A DNA stretch of 64,000 nucleotides from Paenibacillus pinisoli (GTDB lineage: Bacteria > Bacillota > Bacilli > Paenibacillales > Paenibacillaceae): NCBI RefSeq assembly GCF_003605435.1, contig NZ_QXQB01000001.1, positions 1,240,001 to 1,304,000 on the forward strand, written 5' to 3'. Of the stretch, positions 18,573 to 26,740 are shown piece by piece. The position numbers were made by a program, and so were the translations under genes. The notes beneath the pieces are model-generated. The model made no database searches. It saw only the letters and a list, made by a program, of their open reading frames with translations, and was not told the DNA's origin. Every line of letters begins with the position of its first letter. Within the stretch, counting starts at the first letter, position 1.

Positions 18573-19668
18573 CGCCGGCGCCCTGGAGGAGCGGGACTAC
18601 TACCGGAAGATGACAGAGGAGGGCCGGCGGCTCGGCATTGACGTCTTCGTCTTTACACCGGAGGATGTGCATTACAAGCGGAACCGGATCAGAGCCCAAT
18701 TTTATCATCCCGAGACACGCACCTGGCACCGGAGATGGACGGACTTCCCCGATATGATCTTCGACCGCTGCCGGATTCAGCGCTCCCACCGGTTCGATCA
18801 GCTGCTGAAGTTCAGGGCGCGCTACCAAGATGAAACCTTCCTCAATCGCCCGCTTCGCAATAAGTGGACGATCCATTCCCTATTAGCCAAAGATGCCCGG
18901 TTCAGCCCGTACTTACCGGCTACACGCTATTATGAAAGTGTCCAGGATGTGAAAGACATGCTCAAAACGTACGACCAGCTGTATCTGAAGCCGATTAACG
19001 GCACTGGCGGACGGGGCATTATCCGTATCGAAAAGGAGCGGGGCGGCCAGCTGCTCATTCAGGGCAGAAACCACTCCAGGCGCATTATCCAGCCCCGGCG
19101 GCTGGATGCCGGACAGCTTGGCGGCTTTCTATCCGGCTGGAAAGTAAAGGACACCCGCTACATCGTGCAGCAAGGACTACAATTAAAGCTGAAGAATGGC
19201 CGCGTCCACGATTACAGGCTGCTTGTGCAGAAGGACGGCAGCGGGCAATGGCAGGTAACGGGCTGCGCCGGCCGTGTTGGCGCGGCAGGCAGCATCACCG
19301 CCAACCTGCACGGCGGCGGGCGGGCCGTCAAGATGGATGCCTTGCTCCGGTCCTGGATTGGGGATGAAGCCAAAATTGCGAAAATCAAAGCGGATGTGGA
19401 GCGCTTCGGCGTCTCCGTCGCCCAGTATCTGGAGCTATGCTATGATGCGTTGTGCGAGCTTGCCATCGATATTGCCATCGACCGCAAGGGCCGCATCTGG
19501 ATGATAGAGGTCAATCCGAAGCCCGCCAGAGAGGTATTTATTCGGGCAGGCGAATCCGACGTCTATCGCAGCGCCATCATAAGACCGCTGGAGTATGCGA
19601 TTTGGAAATACAGATCAATGAAAACAAGGGAAGGCAGCAATACGACCGAAAGACGCGATGAAAAGTGA
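18529..19668 (+). CDS. YheC/YheD-family ATP-grasp protein, copy 5
   Basis: 379 aa, short form without the N-terminal beta domain (starts TQPVLGILTLYLNDAGALEE). Core motifs are PDMIFDRCRIQRSHR, LYLKPINGTGGRGIIRIEKE, VHDYRLLVQKDGSGQW, ANLHGGGRAVK and LAIDIAIDRKGRIWMIEVNP. The acceptor loop ends EVNPKPAREV rather than EVNSKP. The ATG follows AAAGGGGAATTC. Last gene of the array, followed by a hairpin at 19732-19768. Confidence 0.9.
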   Translation: MTQPVLGILTLYLNDAGALEERDYYRKMTEEGRRLGIDVFVFTPEDVHYKRNRIRAQFYHPETRTWHRRWTDFPDMIFDRCRIQRSHRFDQLLKFRARYQDETFLNRPLRNKWTIHSLLAKDARFSPYLPATRYYESVQDVKDMLKTYDQLYLKPINGTGGRGIIRIEKERGGQLLIQGRNHSRRIIQPRRLDAGQLGGFLSGWKVKDTRYIVQQGLQLKLKNGRVHDYRLLVQKDGSGQWQVTGCAGRVGAAGSITANLHGGGRAVKMDALLRSWIGDEAKIAKIKADVERFGVSVAQYLELCYDALCELAIDIAIDRKGRIWMIEVNPKPAREVFIRAGESDVYRSAIIRPLEYAIWKYRSMKTREGSNTTERRDEK

Positions 19669-19731
19669 CTGATATAAAGAGGCTTTTCAGCATAGCCATT
19701 TCACTTTATGAATGAACAAGCGAAAATGAAG

Positions 19732-19768
19732 AGATGGCGGTGCTGGGAGTTATCCTGCATCGCCATCT
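19732..19768 (+). terminator. Stem-loop at the end of the yheC/D array
   Basis: AGATGGCG pairs with CGCCATCT around a 21-base loop containing GGGAGTTATCCT, followed by TTGGCTTTT. The same structured sequence recurs, in the sense orientation, behind the SLH protein at 29051-29083. Confidence 0.65.
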
Positions 19769-19894
19769 TTGGCTTTTGATTGTTCGAGAAGGACGTCCTC
19801 TTACTGTCGCCAATTAATTCCGGACAGCTTCCGCCCTTTTGGCGCGATTAGCGTTACGTGGCGCTCTTATTTCGGCTTTTGGGACGCAAACCTG

Positions 19895-21133
19895 TCAGAA
19901 TGGCTTCATCCCCAGCGTATCCACCTTCTCGCCCGTAATATCAACGCCCATCTGCTTCGTAATATCGCGGTAGTGGCCCGCGCGGCGCTTCACCGGGCTG
20001 CCGTCCGTCTCGCCGAGATTCGCCTCCAGGCCGTTCAGCACCATAATCGTGACGCCGAAGCCTCGGTTGCCGAGGCCCTTGTCGATCTGATCCTGTGTAG
20101 GCTTCCATTTGTTGATGATGACATCATGCGCGGAAGGCTTAGGATCCTGCGGCGTCATCCAGAACAGAATCGCCGTCATATAGCCGATCTTGCCGTCCTG
20201 CGCCAATATTTCCGGCTTGTTCAGCAGCACGCTCTTATCGCCATAGATAATAGAGCTGAACAGCCCGTAGTTGAAGTTCCAGCTCATCATGATCGGGCCG
20301 CGTCCATAATAGCGCTTGCCCTCAGCGCCCGGATACAGCTCCGCGCTGTTCGGATCGACGAAGTCGGACATATTGACACCTGTTCTGCCCGCAATGTTCT
20401 CATTCCAGAAGAGGCCCCACTTCAGCTCGCCGCCCGGAGCTGTCGCCCAGCCGCCGCCCGTCTCATGGGACAGGTTCGCGAGGAAAGCCGCGAGCTCGCG
20501 CTTGCGGTCTTTCTTGAAGCCTTCCTTCAGGAAGGTGCCGAAATCAATGATAACGGTTTCAATTTCCTTCTTCTTGTTTTTCGAAGAATTGAAATCGGAA
20601 GAGCGGCTGACAAGCGTCTCGATCCTGGCATCTTTGTCCAGCCGGTAGATTTCCTGTACGCCCGGGGCATCCTTGCGCGTGCTGATTTTCAGCTTGATGT
20701 TCGCCACCTCTGTAACGGCGTTGATCAGATTCTCATAAGAGAAGTAATCGGTCTGATTCTCTTTGTAGTATTCCTTGCCCTGGGCCACTTCCTTCCACGC
20801 CTTCGATCCGAGCCGGTACGGGAACAGCGCCTCGAAGTCCTGCTTCGTCAACAGCGCCCGCACCGCCTGAACAGCCTGGTCAGGCTTATAGTCCGGGTCA
20901 ATCCCGTCCCATTCCCTGCGGATTTCCTGACGCGTCAGAAAGCGATTCTCGCCCACAGTCAAGCTGCTTCCCTCATATACAGCCGCGACTTCGTGCTTTG
21001 TTGTGCTGATGACAGGCTGCGGCCCCGGCGCAGCGGATGCGGCGAGCGGCGTCAGCAGCAGCGCTGCGCCAAGCGATAAACAAGCCGTACGGTAGATCAT
21101 GTTGCGGGAACGCGTTTCATTGCGTTTTAACAT
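19895..21133 (-). CDS. Secreted GH19-type chitinase
   Basis: 412 aa from the ATG at 21133, preceded by AAAGGAGTC. A Sec signal peptide is evident (IYRTACLSLGAALLLTPLAASAAPGP, cleavage probably after ASA). The catalytic GH19 domain occupies roughly residues 200-400. It has the acid in FLANLSHETGGGW, then YYGRGPIMMSWNFNYG and the substrate-cleft loop around AILFWMTPQDPKPSAHDVI. The 170-residue N-terminal part is of unknown function. It would hydrolyse chitin or related beta-1,4-linked aminosugars outside the cell; activity on peptidoglycan fragments cannot be excluded. Convergent with the yheC/D array. Confidence 0.88.
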   Translation of the reverse strand: MLKRNETRSRNMIYRTACLSLGAALLLTPLAASAAPGPQPVISTTKHEVAAVYEGSSLTVGENRFLTRQEIRREWDGIDPDYKPDQAVQAVRALLTKQDFEALFPYRLGSKAWKEVAQGKEYYKENQTDYFSYENLINAVTEVANIKLKISTRKDAPGVQEIYRLDKDARIETLVSRSSDFNSSKNKKKEIETVIIDFGTFLKEGFKKDRKRELAAFLANLSHETGGGWATAPGGELKWGLFWNENIAGRTGVNMSDFVDPNSAELYPGAEGKRYYGRGPIMMSWNFNYGLFSSIIYGDKSVLLNKPEILAQDGKIGYMTAILFWMTPQDPKPSAHDVIINKWKPTQDQIDKGLGNRGFGVTIMVLNGLEANLGETDGSPVKRRAGHYRDITKQMGVDITGEKVDTLGMKPF

Positions 21134-21381
21134 GAACAAGACTCCTTTACGAAAAAAATAGTTTACCACTAAAAGATACGCACTGGGGCTCGCGCTTGTA
21201 CATAGAGCCGAACTCCTGCATAGAAAGGCCGATATGCCGATTTCCGATCGCTTCTTCCAAAGTCAGCCGGCAACGCGGGACCGTCCATATGCCTTCCGCC
21301 GTCGAATTAGACAAAATGGTATATTATCCCATGTTTCCAATGAACTATGAGAACGGATAAAATCCGGGCGCATCTGCATAC

Positions 21382-21415
21382 AAAAAAATAACTGTCGAAA
21401 TGAATTTCGACAGTT
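21382..21415 (-). terminator. Rho-independent terminator of the HAD gene
   Basis: Read on the minus strand, AACTGTCGAAAT pairs with ATTTCGACAGTT across a GA/TC centre and is followed by ATTTTTTT. It lies 13 bases after the HAD stop codon. Confidence 0.9.
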
Positions 21416-21427
21416 CATGATCGCTTA

Positions 21428-22111
21428 TTACAGACGGAGCTGCAGCAGCTCTCGGAAATCGGATATCCGCACGTCCGCATCCGCAAGCTCCGAAGCCCGG
21501 CCATAGCGCGCATAGGCGCAGCCGATTGTCGCGAGGCCGTTGCCGCGTCCCGCTTCCACATCCGAGGAACGGTCCCCGACCATCCATACCGAATGCTGCG
21601 AGCCAAGCTGATGATCTTGAAGCAGCCTTGCCACCAGATCAACCTTGCTTGCCGTCTCGTATTCGCCCGCACTATAGATGCCGTCGAACAGCAAGGCAAT
21701 GCCCTTATGCTCCGCAACTCCCTTCACATAATGCTCCAGTCCATTGCTTGCAACAAACAATTTGGCGCCGCTTTCCTTTAGCTTTCGCAGCGTCTCCCCG
21801 ACATGCGGATACAGTGCGCCTTCCCCCGCCGCAAGCCCTTCCAGCTCATATTGCAGCAGCAGCTCATCCGCCCGGCTGCGGGCCGCTTCCGTGCTTCCCG
21901 GCATAATCTCGCGCCATATATCATCCAGCAGCATGCCCAGGCAACCAAGCAGCCGCTCGGCAGGCGGCGCCTCCTCCATATACAGCCCCTCTTCGCGCAG
22001 CGTGCCGAATACGCGCCCGTGTACCGGAATCAGCAGCTTATCCGTCTCAAATAAGGTTCCGTCCATATCAAAAATGACGGCATCCGGCCGCCCTTGTTGC
22101 CCAATCCTCAT
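21428..22111 (-). CDS. HAD-superfamily hydrolase (phosphatase)
   Basis: Haloacid-dehalogenase-type phosphatase with the nucleophile motif DAVIFDMDGTLFETD near the N-terminus. It also has a helical cap, LFVASNGLEHYVKGV (motif II region), and MVGDRSSDVEAGRGNGLATIG (motif IV acidic residues). Phosphoglycolate-phosphatase-like subgroup by overall pattern; the substrate cannot be told. The start at 22111 (MRIGQQG) is preferred because AAGGATG stands about eight bases before it; an ATG at 22123 has its ribosome site too close. Confidence 0.87.
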   Translation of the reverse strand: MRIGQQGRPDAVIFDMDGTLFETDKLLIPVHGRVFGTLREEGLYMEEAPPAERLLGCLGMLLDDIWREIMPGSTEAARSRADELLLQYELEGLAAGEGALYPHVGETLRKLKESGAKLFVASNGLEHYVKGVAEHKGIALLFDGIYSAGEYETASKVDLVARLLQDHQLGSQHSVWMVGDRSSDVEAGRGNGLATIGCAYARYGRASELADADVRISDFRELLQLRL

Positions 22112-22181
22112 GAAATGCGTCATCCTTTCAACCAAATTCCATCTATCATATCGGATGCCGACCGTTACCGCAACCCTCGCG

Positions 22182-22469
22182 CTACTTCCTCTGCCATGCA
22201 AGCAAGGCTAAGCGGGAGACGCCATACGGCCCCAAATATGCCCCGCTGATCAGAAAAGCGGGATTGAGGAGCACACGATGCACCTCCGTCATAAACACCG
22301 TATCGTCCAGCAGCGTCTTCAGCACCGCGTCTGCTACCGCAACGAAAAACACAAACGACGCAAGGCAGCCAAGCGCATCAAGCGATCTTCTGGCCTTCTC
22401 AAATCTCCCTCCTGCAGCCGCAAACACGAGCGATGAAGCGGCCAAGCCTGCCGCAATAATGAACAGCAT
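22182..22469 (-). CDS. Small integral membrane protein, hypothetical
   Basis: 95 residues with hydrophobic segments at the N-terminus (LFIIAAGLAASSLVFAAAGG), middle (ALGCLASFVFFVAVADAVL) and a weaker C-terminal one. AAGGAGGGAATC directly precedes the ATG, supporting expression. It lies upstream of the HAD gene on the same strand. No family recognised. Confidence 0.7.
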   Translation of the reverse strand: MLFIIAAGLAASSLVFAAAGGRFEKARRSLDALGCLASFVFFVAVADAVLKTLLDDTVFMTEVHRVLLNPAFLISGAYLGPYGVSRLALLAWQRK

Positions 22470-22599
22470 GCGATTCCCTCCTTTTTCTCCGCTATTGATA
22501 AAATGAACCGATTATGTCAAACTGTGTCTTGGACCAAAGGCCTTCGGCCAAAGCATGCATGCGCAAGTGAGCGCAAGGAAAGGACGTGACGTTGCCGCT

Positions 22600-23385
22600 A
22601 TGACCAAATGGCTGCTTCGCGCCATGACGGAGCTTAGCTCCCGCAAATGGATCTCCCGCCTGACCGGCAAATTCGCCCAATCTGCGGCAAGCCGTCTTAT
22701 GATTCCCCGATTTGCCAAGCTGTATGGCATCGCAGTGGAGGAAGCTGAGAAAGAGCTTCGGGAATATCGCACGTTGAATGAATTTTTCACACGCAGGCTG
22801 AAGCCCGGCATGAGATTGATCGATTCCGGCCCTGCGACGCTCGCAAGCCCGGTTGATGCGGTCATTACCGGACTTGGGCCTATCACCGCGGGCACAATGA
22901 TGAATATTAAGGGACAAGACTATACCGTCGATGAGCTCCTGAACGGTTCGCCGAGAGCAAGAAGCTATTATCACGGTTATTATATGGTTCTTTACTTAAG
23001 CCCGACAGACTATCACCGCATTCACGTTCCGGTTACGGGGACGGTTACGGAGAATGTACATATTCCGGGAAAGGTGTATCCCGTCAACGACTTCGGCCTG
23101 AAGCACATGAAGCGGGTGCTGAGCCGGAATGAACGCCTGATCACCTATATCCGCCATGCGGGCGGTGAAGCCGCCGTCGTCAAAGTCGGAGCGATGAATG
23201 TCAGCAGCATCAAATACGCCGCTCCGCTGCCGCAAACGGTAGAGAAAGGCGCCGAGCTTGCCTATTTCGAATTCGGATCGACGGTTGTGCTCCTGCTGGA
23301 AGAGGATACGTTCACGCCGCGCCCGGATTTGAAGCTTGGCTCGAAGGTTCGAATGGGCGAATCCCTTGGCGAACTGAGATTGTAG
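22600..23385 (+). CDS. psd: Phosphatidylserine decarboxylase
   Basis: Pyruvoyl enzyme that converts phosphatidylserine to phosphatidylethanolamine at the membrane. The family pattern shows YRTLNEFFTRRLKPG, ASPVDAVITGLGPI, YYMVLYLSPTDYHRIHVPV (catalytic histidine region) and FEFGSTVVLLLE. The Gly-Ser-Thr of this last motif is the self-cleavage site that generates the alpha and beta subunits. From the ATG at 22600 the protein has 261 aa, the usual size; an upstream in-frame ATG at 22555 adds 15 unlikely residues. It is followed by a strong terminator. Confidence 0.95.
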   Translation: MTKWLLRAMTELSSRKWISRLTGKFAQSAASRLMIPRFAKLYGIAVEEAEKELREYRTLNEFFTRRLKPGMRLIDSGPATLASPVDAVITGLGPITAGTMMNIKGQDYTVDELLNGSPRARSYYHGYYMVLYLSPTDYHRIHVPVTGTVTENVHIPGKVYPVNDFGLKHMKRVLSRNERLITYIRHAGGEAAVVKVGAMNVSSIKYAAPLPQTVEKGAELAYFEFGSTVVLLLEEDTFTPRPDLKLGSKVRMGESLGELRL

Positions 23386-23414
23386 CCTCGCTTGCAGGCT
23401 ATACAATATCTAAT

Positions 23415-23457
23415 AAAAGAACGGCGGCGCCTGGTTATCCGGTGCCGCCGTTCTTTT
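23415..23457. terminator. Bidirectional terminator between psd and the DUF421 gene
   Basis: AAAAGAACGGCGGCGCC pairs with GGTGCCGCCGTTCTTTT around a nine-base loop, with A and T runs on the two sides. Confidence 0.93.
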
Positions 23458-23465
23458 ATAGACAA

Positions 23466-24176
23466 TTATTCAATGTCTATAGGATGCCGGATGCCATCTT
23501 TGAATAAATCCAAATACAGCTGCCCGTTGCTCCCCTTCACAGCGTAAAAAACATCCCTCGATGTCTTGCCTAACGCCTTAAGCTCCTTCTGAAGCCAATC
23601 GCGGGAGATGTCATTGTTCTCCAAATTCGCCTCCAAAATTTGCCCGTCCATTATCAGCTCGATCGGGACAGGCTTATTCGCTTTTGCCTCCAGCTTCAAA
23701 TCCTTAAGCGTCACATGGCGGTGCTCATCTTTTTTCATAACGGATATTTTGCCGTTCAGCTCCAGAAAAGCGTGGTCCACCTCGCCAATATCAAAAATAT
23801 CTTTCTGCCGCAGCAATTGATTCAACGAGTCAAGCGTCAGATTGTTTTTCTTTAGATTCTCCTCCAAAATCTTGCCGTCTTCTATCAGGACGGTAGGGGT
23901 GCCCTCAGTCCACTTGCGAATAGTTCTGTTGCGGACCAGCAGCTTGGCGAGCAAATAAGAGGTCCCTGTAAATACGATGAGCGAAATAAGCATATGGATA
24001 ACCTTTATCTTTTCATTAAAGGCAAAATTTGCTCCGATCGCACCCAAAATAACTGCAGTAACAAATTCATGGAAGTTCATATTGGAGAGCGTTTGCTTGC
24101 CAAGCAGCCTGGTTATAAGCAGCAGAAAAATAAAAGCCGCCATGCTCCTTAGAAAAATATGAATGTATTCGTGCAT
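23466..24176 (-). CDS. DUF421 membrane protein (YetF/YdfR family)
   Basis: 236 aa with three N-terminal membrane helices (SMAAFIFLLLITRLLG, FVTAVILGAIGANFAF, MLISLIVFTGTSYLLAKLL) and the family motif GKQTLSNMNFHEFVTAVILG. Two related cytoplasmic modules follow, each with an (E/D)GKILEENLKKNNLTLDSL-like or (D)GQILEANLENNDISRDWL-like segment. In this family these are about 60-residue domains of unknown role. Members are linked to spore germinant-receptor stability in Bacillus (YetF), but its function here is not shown. Confidence 0.9.
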   Translation of the reverse strand: MHEYIHIFLRSMAAFIFLLLITRLLGKQTLSNMNFHEFVTAVILGAIGANFAFNEKIKVIHMLISLIVFTGTSYLLAKLLVRNRTIRKWTEGTPTVLIEDGKILEENLKKNNLTLDSLNQLLRQKDIFDIGEVDHAFLELNGKISVMKKDEHRHVTLKDLKLEAKANKPVPIELIMDGQILEANLENNDISRDWLQKELKALGKTSRDVFYAVKGSNGQLYLDLFKDGIRHPIDIE

Positions 24177-24278
24177 ATCCCGTCTCCTCCTGTTTGGTCT
24201 AATCTTCGCATGCTCTCCTCGGTTTCAGTATGATCGGATCAGAATAGACATATTCCAAATAATGGGCCCGGCCGGCCA

Positions 24279-24314
24279 TAAAAAAAGAGCCCAATCCATA
24301 GATTGCGGCTCTCA
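24279..24314 (-). terminator. Terminator of the AraC-family gene
   Basis: On the minus strand AGAGCC(G)CAATC pairs with GATTGGGCTCT and is followed by TTTTTTTA, 20 bases downstream of the AraC stop. Confidence 0.88.
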
Positions 24315-24334
24315 TACATGAGACAGTGCGCCAA

Positions 24335-25120
24335 TCACCTGATTTCTGACGGGCTTCGACCCGTATATTGCTTGAATTGGCGGCTGAAGAAGAATATATC
24401 CCGGTAACCGAGCGCATCGGCCACTTCCGTCACGTTCATGCCCGCATGCATCAGCAGATGCTGCGCGCGCTCGATCCGGGTGCGGATCATATAGGTCTGG
24501 ACGGACATGCCGACCATTTCTTTGAATTTCATGGAGAAATAACGGGGGGACAACTGGGCTCGCATAGCCAAATCCTCTATCCGGTGCGGAACGCCCGGAT
24601 GCTGCCGGATGTAATTCGCAATCTCATGGATGGCTTCGGTCAATTGATTGCTGGCCTTCTTCTCCACCGGGGCATGGTTGTCCGCCCGCAGCAGCTGGAT
24701 CAGAAGCGCCTTGAGCACAACCTTGGCTTCCTCCTCGGCAGCATACGTCTGGACCAGGAACAGCCGGACGTATCTGGACAGCATATATTCGAAGTCGACC
24801 GTCTCGTCCAGAATGCGATACCGCTCCGGCACATGGTCTACCTCACCATTAACCGAAAAGTGAATATAAGTAAGCACAAGGGGCTTCTGCGGGTTATGCG
24901 TTGCACTTGTATAATCCCCTGGCCGGAACAGAAAGCAGCTTCCCGGGCCCACCTTGTAATGGACGCCGTTGACTTCAACCTCTCCTTCTCCGCTCCAGAC
25001 ATAGAACAAGTCATAATTCGCCATCGGCTTTTCGCGTCTGGCCCATCTCCAGCCGGGCTCGCAAGAAATTTTGGCGAAGGCTGGCTGCAGTCCTAGCGAA
25101 TCGGGCGATATATGAAGCAT
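24335..25120 (-). CDS. AraC-family transcriptional regulator
   Basis: 261 aa. The N-terminal half is a cupin-like sensor (GEGEVEVNGVHYKVGPGSCF, FRPGDYTSATHNP). The C-terminal 100 residues carry two HTH units: RIEDLAMRAQLSPRYFSMKF and MNVTEVADALGYRDIFFFSR, ending in FKQYTGRSPSEIR, the AraC signature. It probably binds a sugar-like or other small ligand and activates a nearby gene. The divergent aminotransferase gene is the closest candidate, across a 231-bp intergenic region with no other gene. Confidence 0.9.
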   Translation of the reverse strand: MLHISPDSLGLQPAFAKISCEPGWRWARREKPMANYDLFYVWSGEGEVEVNGVHYKVGPGSCFLFRPGDYTSATHNPQKPLVLTYIHFSVNGEVDHVPERYRILDETVDFEYMLSRYVRLFLVQTYAAEEEAKVVLKALLIQLLRADNHAPVEKKASNQLTEAIHEIANYIRQHPGVPHRIEDLAMRAQLSPRYFSMKFKEMVGMSVQTYMIRTRIERAQHLLMHAGMNVTEVADALGYRDIFFFSRQFKQYTGRSPSEIR

Positions 25121-25351
25121 AGTGGATCCTCCCTCGCATCTTGCGCTGCTTTAATCGCTGGAAGTGGCGATATCACAGCGCTTCCTTCCTTTATTATAGT
25201 GGATTAACGCCATCAATCAATAGAAGGACTATAAGCCGCGCTTGCGAAAATCCGAAAATTATTCACAAACGCGAATGGTTTGCTGCGGACAAAAATGGTA
25301 TAATATCACGAACATTAGAAGTACAATAACGATTGAATTCGGAAGGATGGA

Positions 25352-26659
25352 ATGAAATCCATGAACCCACTGGCACAGCAATTAAATGAGACGTTGCAGA
25401 AGGAGAGCCCGGACGTCTACGCTATGTTGTCAAATCTAGGTAAAGCGATCTATTTCCCAAAAGAAGGCATTCTCAGCCAATCTGCTGAAGCGAAGACGAA
25501 GGCAAGCAAGTTTAATGCGACCATCGGCATCGCTACAGAAGGCGGCAAGCCAATGCATCTCAAGCTCATTCAAGATACGCTTAGCGCCTATAATCCGAAG
25601 GATATATATGAATATGCACCACCGGCCGGAAAGCCTGAGCTGCGGAGCGCTTGGCGCGCCAAGATGTTCAAGGACAATCCGTCGCTTGAAGGCGTCAGCT
25701 TCGGCAATCCGATCGTGACGAACGCGCTCACTCACGGACTGAGCATCGTAGCCGACCTGTTCGCCGATGAAGGGGATGCTGTCGTCATCCCGAACAAAAA
25801 CTGGGAAAACTACGAGCTGACCTTCGGCGTCCGCCGCGGCGCGGAGATTGTAGAATACCCGCTGTATAATGAAAGCATGCAGTTCAACAGCGCCGGCCTG
25901 CGCGAAGCGCTGCTGGCCCAGCAGGGCAAAGGCAAGGCTATTGTGCTTCTGAATTTCCCGAACAATCCGACTGGTTATACCCCTGGCGTTCGGGAATGCG
26001 ACGAAATCATCGCGGCTATCCGCGAAGCTGCAGAAGCAGGCATTCATGTCGTTGCCGTGACTGACGATGCCTACTTCGGCCTGTTCTTTGAAGATTCGGT
26101 GCAGGAGTCGATGTTCTCGAAGCTGGCCGCGCTTCATCCGCGCGTTCTTGCGGTGAAGGTTGATGGCGCGACGAAGGAAGAATACGTATGGGGCTTCCGC
26201 GTCGGATTCATCACCTACGCTTCCGAGTCGCAAGCAACTTTGGCTGCTCTGGAGCAGAAGACGCTGGGCATTATCCGCTCGACGATCTCCAGCGGTCCGC
26301 ATCCGTCGCAGACCTTCGTGCTGCACGCGCTGCAATCGCCTGATTTCGAAGCGCAGAAGGCCGAGAAGTTCGACATCATGAAGGGCCGCGCCAATCGCGT
26401 CAAGTCATTGCTGGACAGCGGCCGTTACGGCGATACATGGGAATACTACCCGTTCAACTCCGGATACTTTATGTGTCTGAAGCTGACGAAAGTATCTGCG
26501 GAGGATGTACGCCAGCATCTGCTGAACGATTATGGCATCGGCACTATCGCTCTCGGCGAAACAGATCTTCGCGTCGCGTTCTCCTGTATCGAGGAAGAGT
26601 ACCTGGAAGAGCTGTTCGACACGATCCACAAAGCGGTAACTGAAGTGTCCGCACGGTAA
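25352..26659 (+). CDS. Fold-type I PLP-dependent aminotransferase
   Basis: 435 aa, class I/II aminotransferase pattern: IYEYAPPAGKPELRSAWRAKM (substrate/PLP phosphate region), LNFPNNPTGYTPG (conserved Asn), TDDAYFGLFFED (Asp that holds the pyridine nitrogen and Tyr), and VDGATKEEYVWGFRVGFITYA with the likely Schiff-base lysine of ATKEEYVWG and the conserved Arg. Substrate is not predictable from sequence. GGAAGGATGG precedes the start region; MNP at the fourth codon is an alternative start. Followed by a perfect-palindrome terminator. Confidence 0.88.
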   Translation: MKSMNPLAQQLNETLQKESPDVYAMLSNLGKAIYFPKEGILSQSAEAKTKASKFNATIGIATEGGKPMHLKLIQDTLSAYNPKDIYEYAPPAGKPELRSAWRAKMFKDNPSLEGVSFGNPIVTNALTHGLSIVADLFADEGDAVVIPNKNWENYELTFGVRRGAEIVEYPLYNESMQFNSAGLREALLAQQGKGKAIVLLNFPNNPTGYTPGVRECDEIIAAIREAAEAGIHVVAVTDDAYFGLFFEDSVQESMFSKLAALHPRVLAVKVDGATKEEYVWGFRVGFITYASESQATLAALEQKTLGIIRSTISSGPHPSQTFVLHALQSPDFEAQKAEKFDIMKGRANRVKSLLDSGRYGDTWEYYPFNSGYFMCLKLTKVSAEDVRQHLLNDYGIGTIALGETDLRVAFSCIEEEYLEELFDTIHKAVTEVSAR

Positions 26660-26693
26660 GATAGACCTTTTTTCATTCATTTATAGACAACAG

Positions 26694-26728
26694 CAGCCCT
26701 GGGGCATATGCCCCAGGGCTGTTCTCTT
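26694..26728. terminator. Terminator with a 28-bp perfect palindrome
   Basis: CAGCCCTGGGGCAT is followed by its exact reverse complement and then TCTCTTTAT. It separates the aminotransferase from the convergent ecsB-like gene. Confidence 0.85.
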
Positions 26729-26740
26729 TATATCTCCATT

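Noticed and set aside
21134..21340. A minus-strand frame of about 55 codons (with RLTLEEAIGNRHIGLSMQEF) just upstream of the chitinase gene
   Set aside because: Only a TTG could start it and no ribosome binding site is visible; it may be a leader peptide or gene remnant, but support is too weak.
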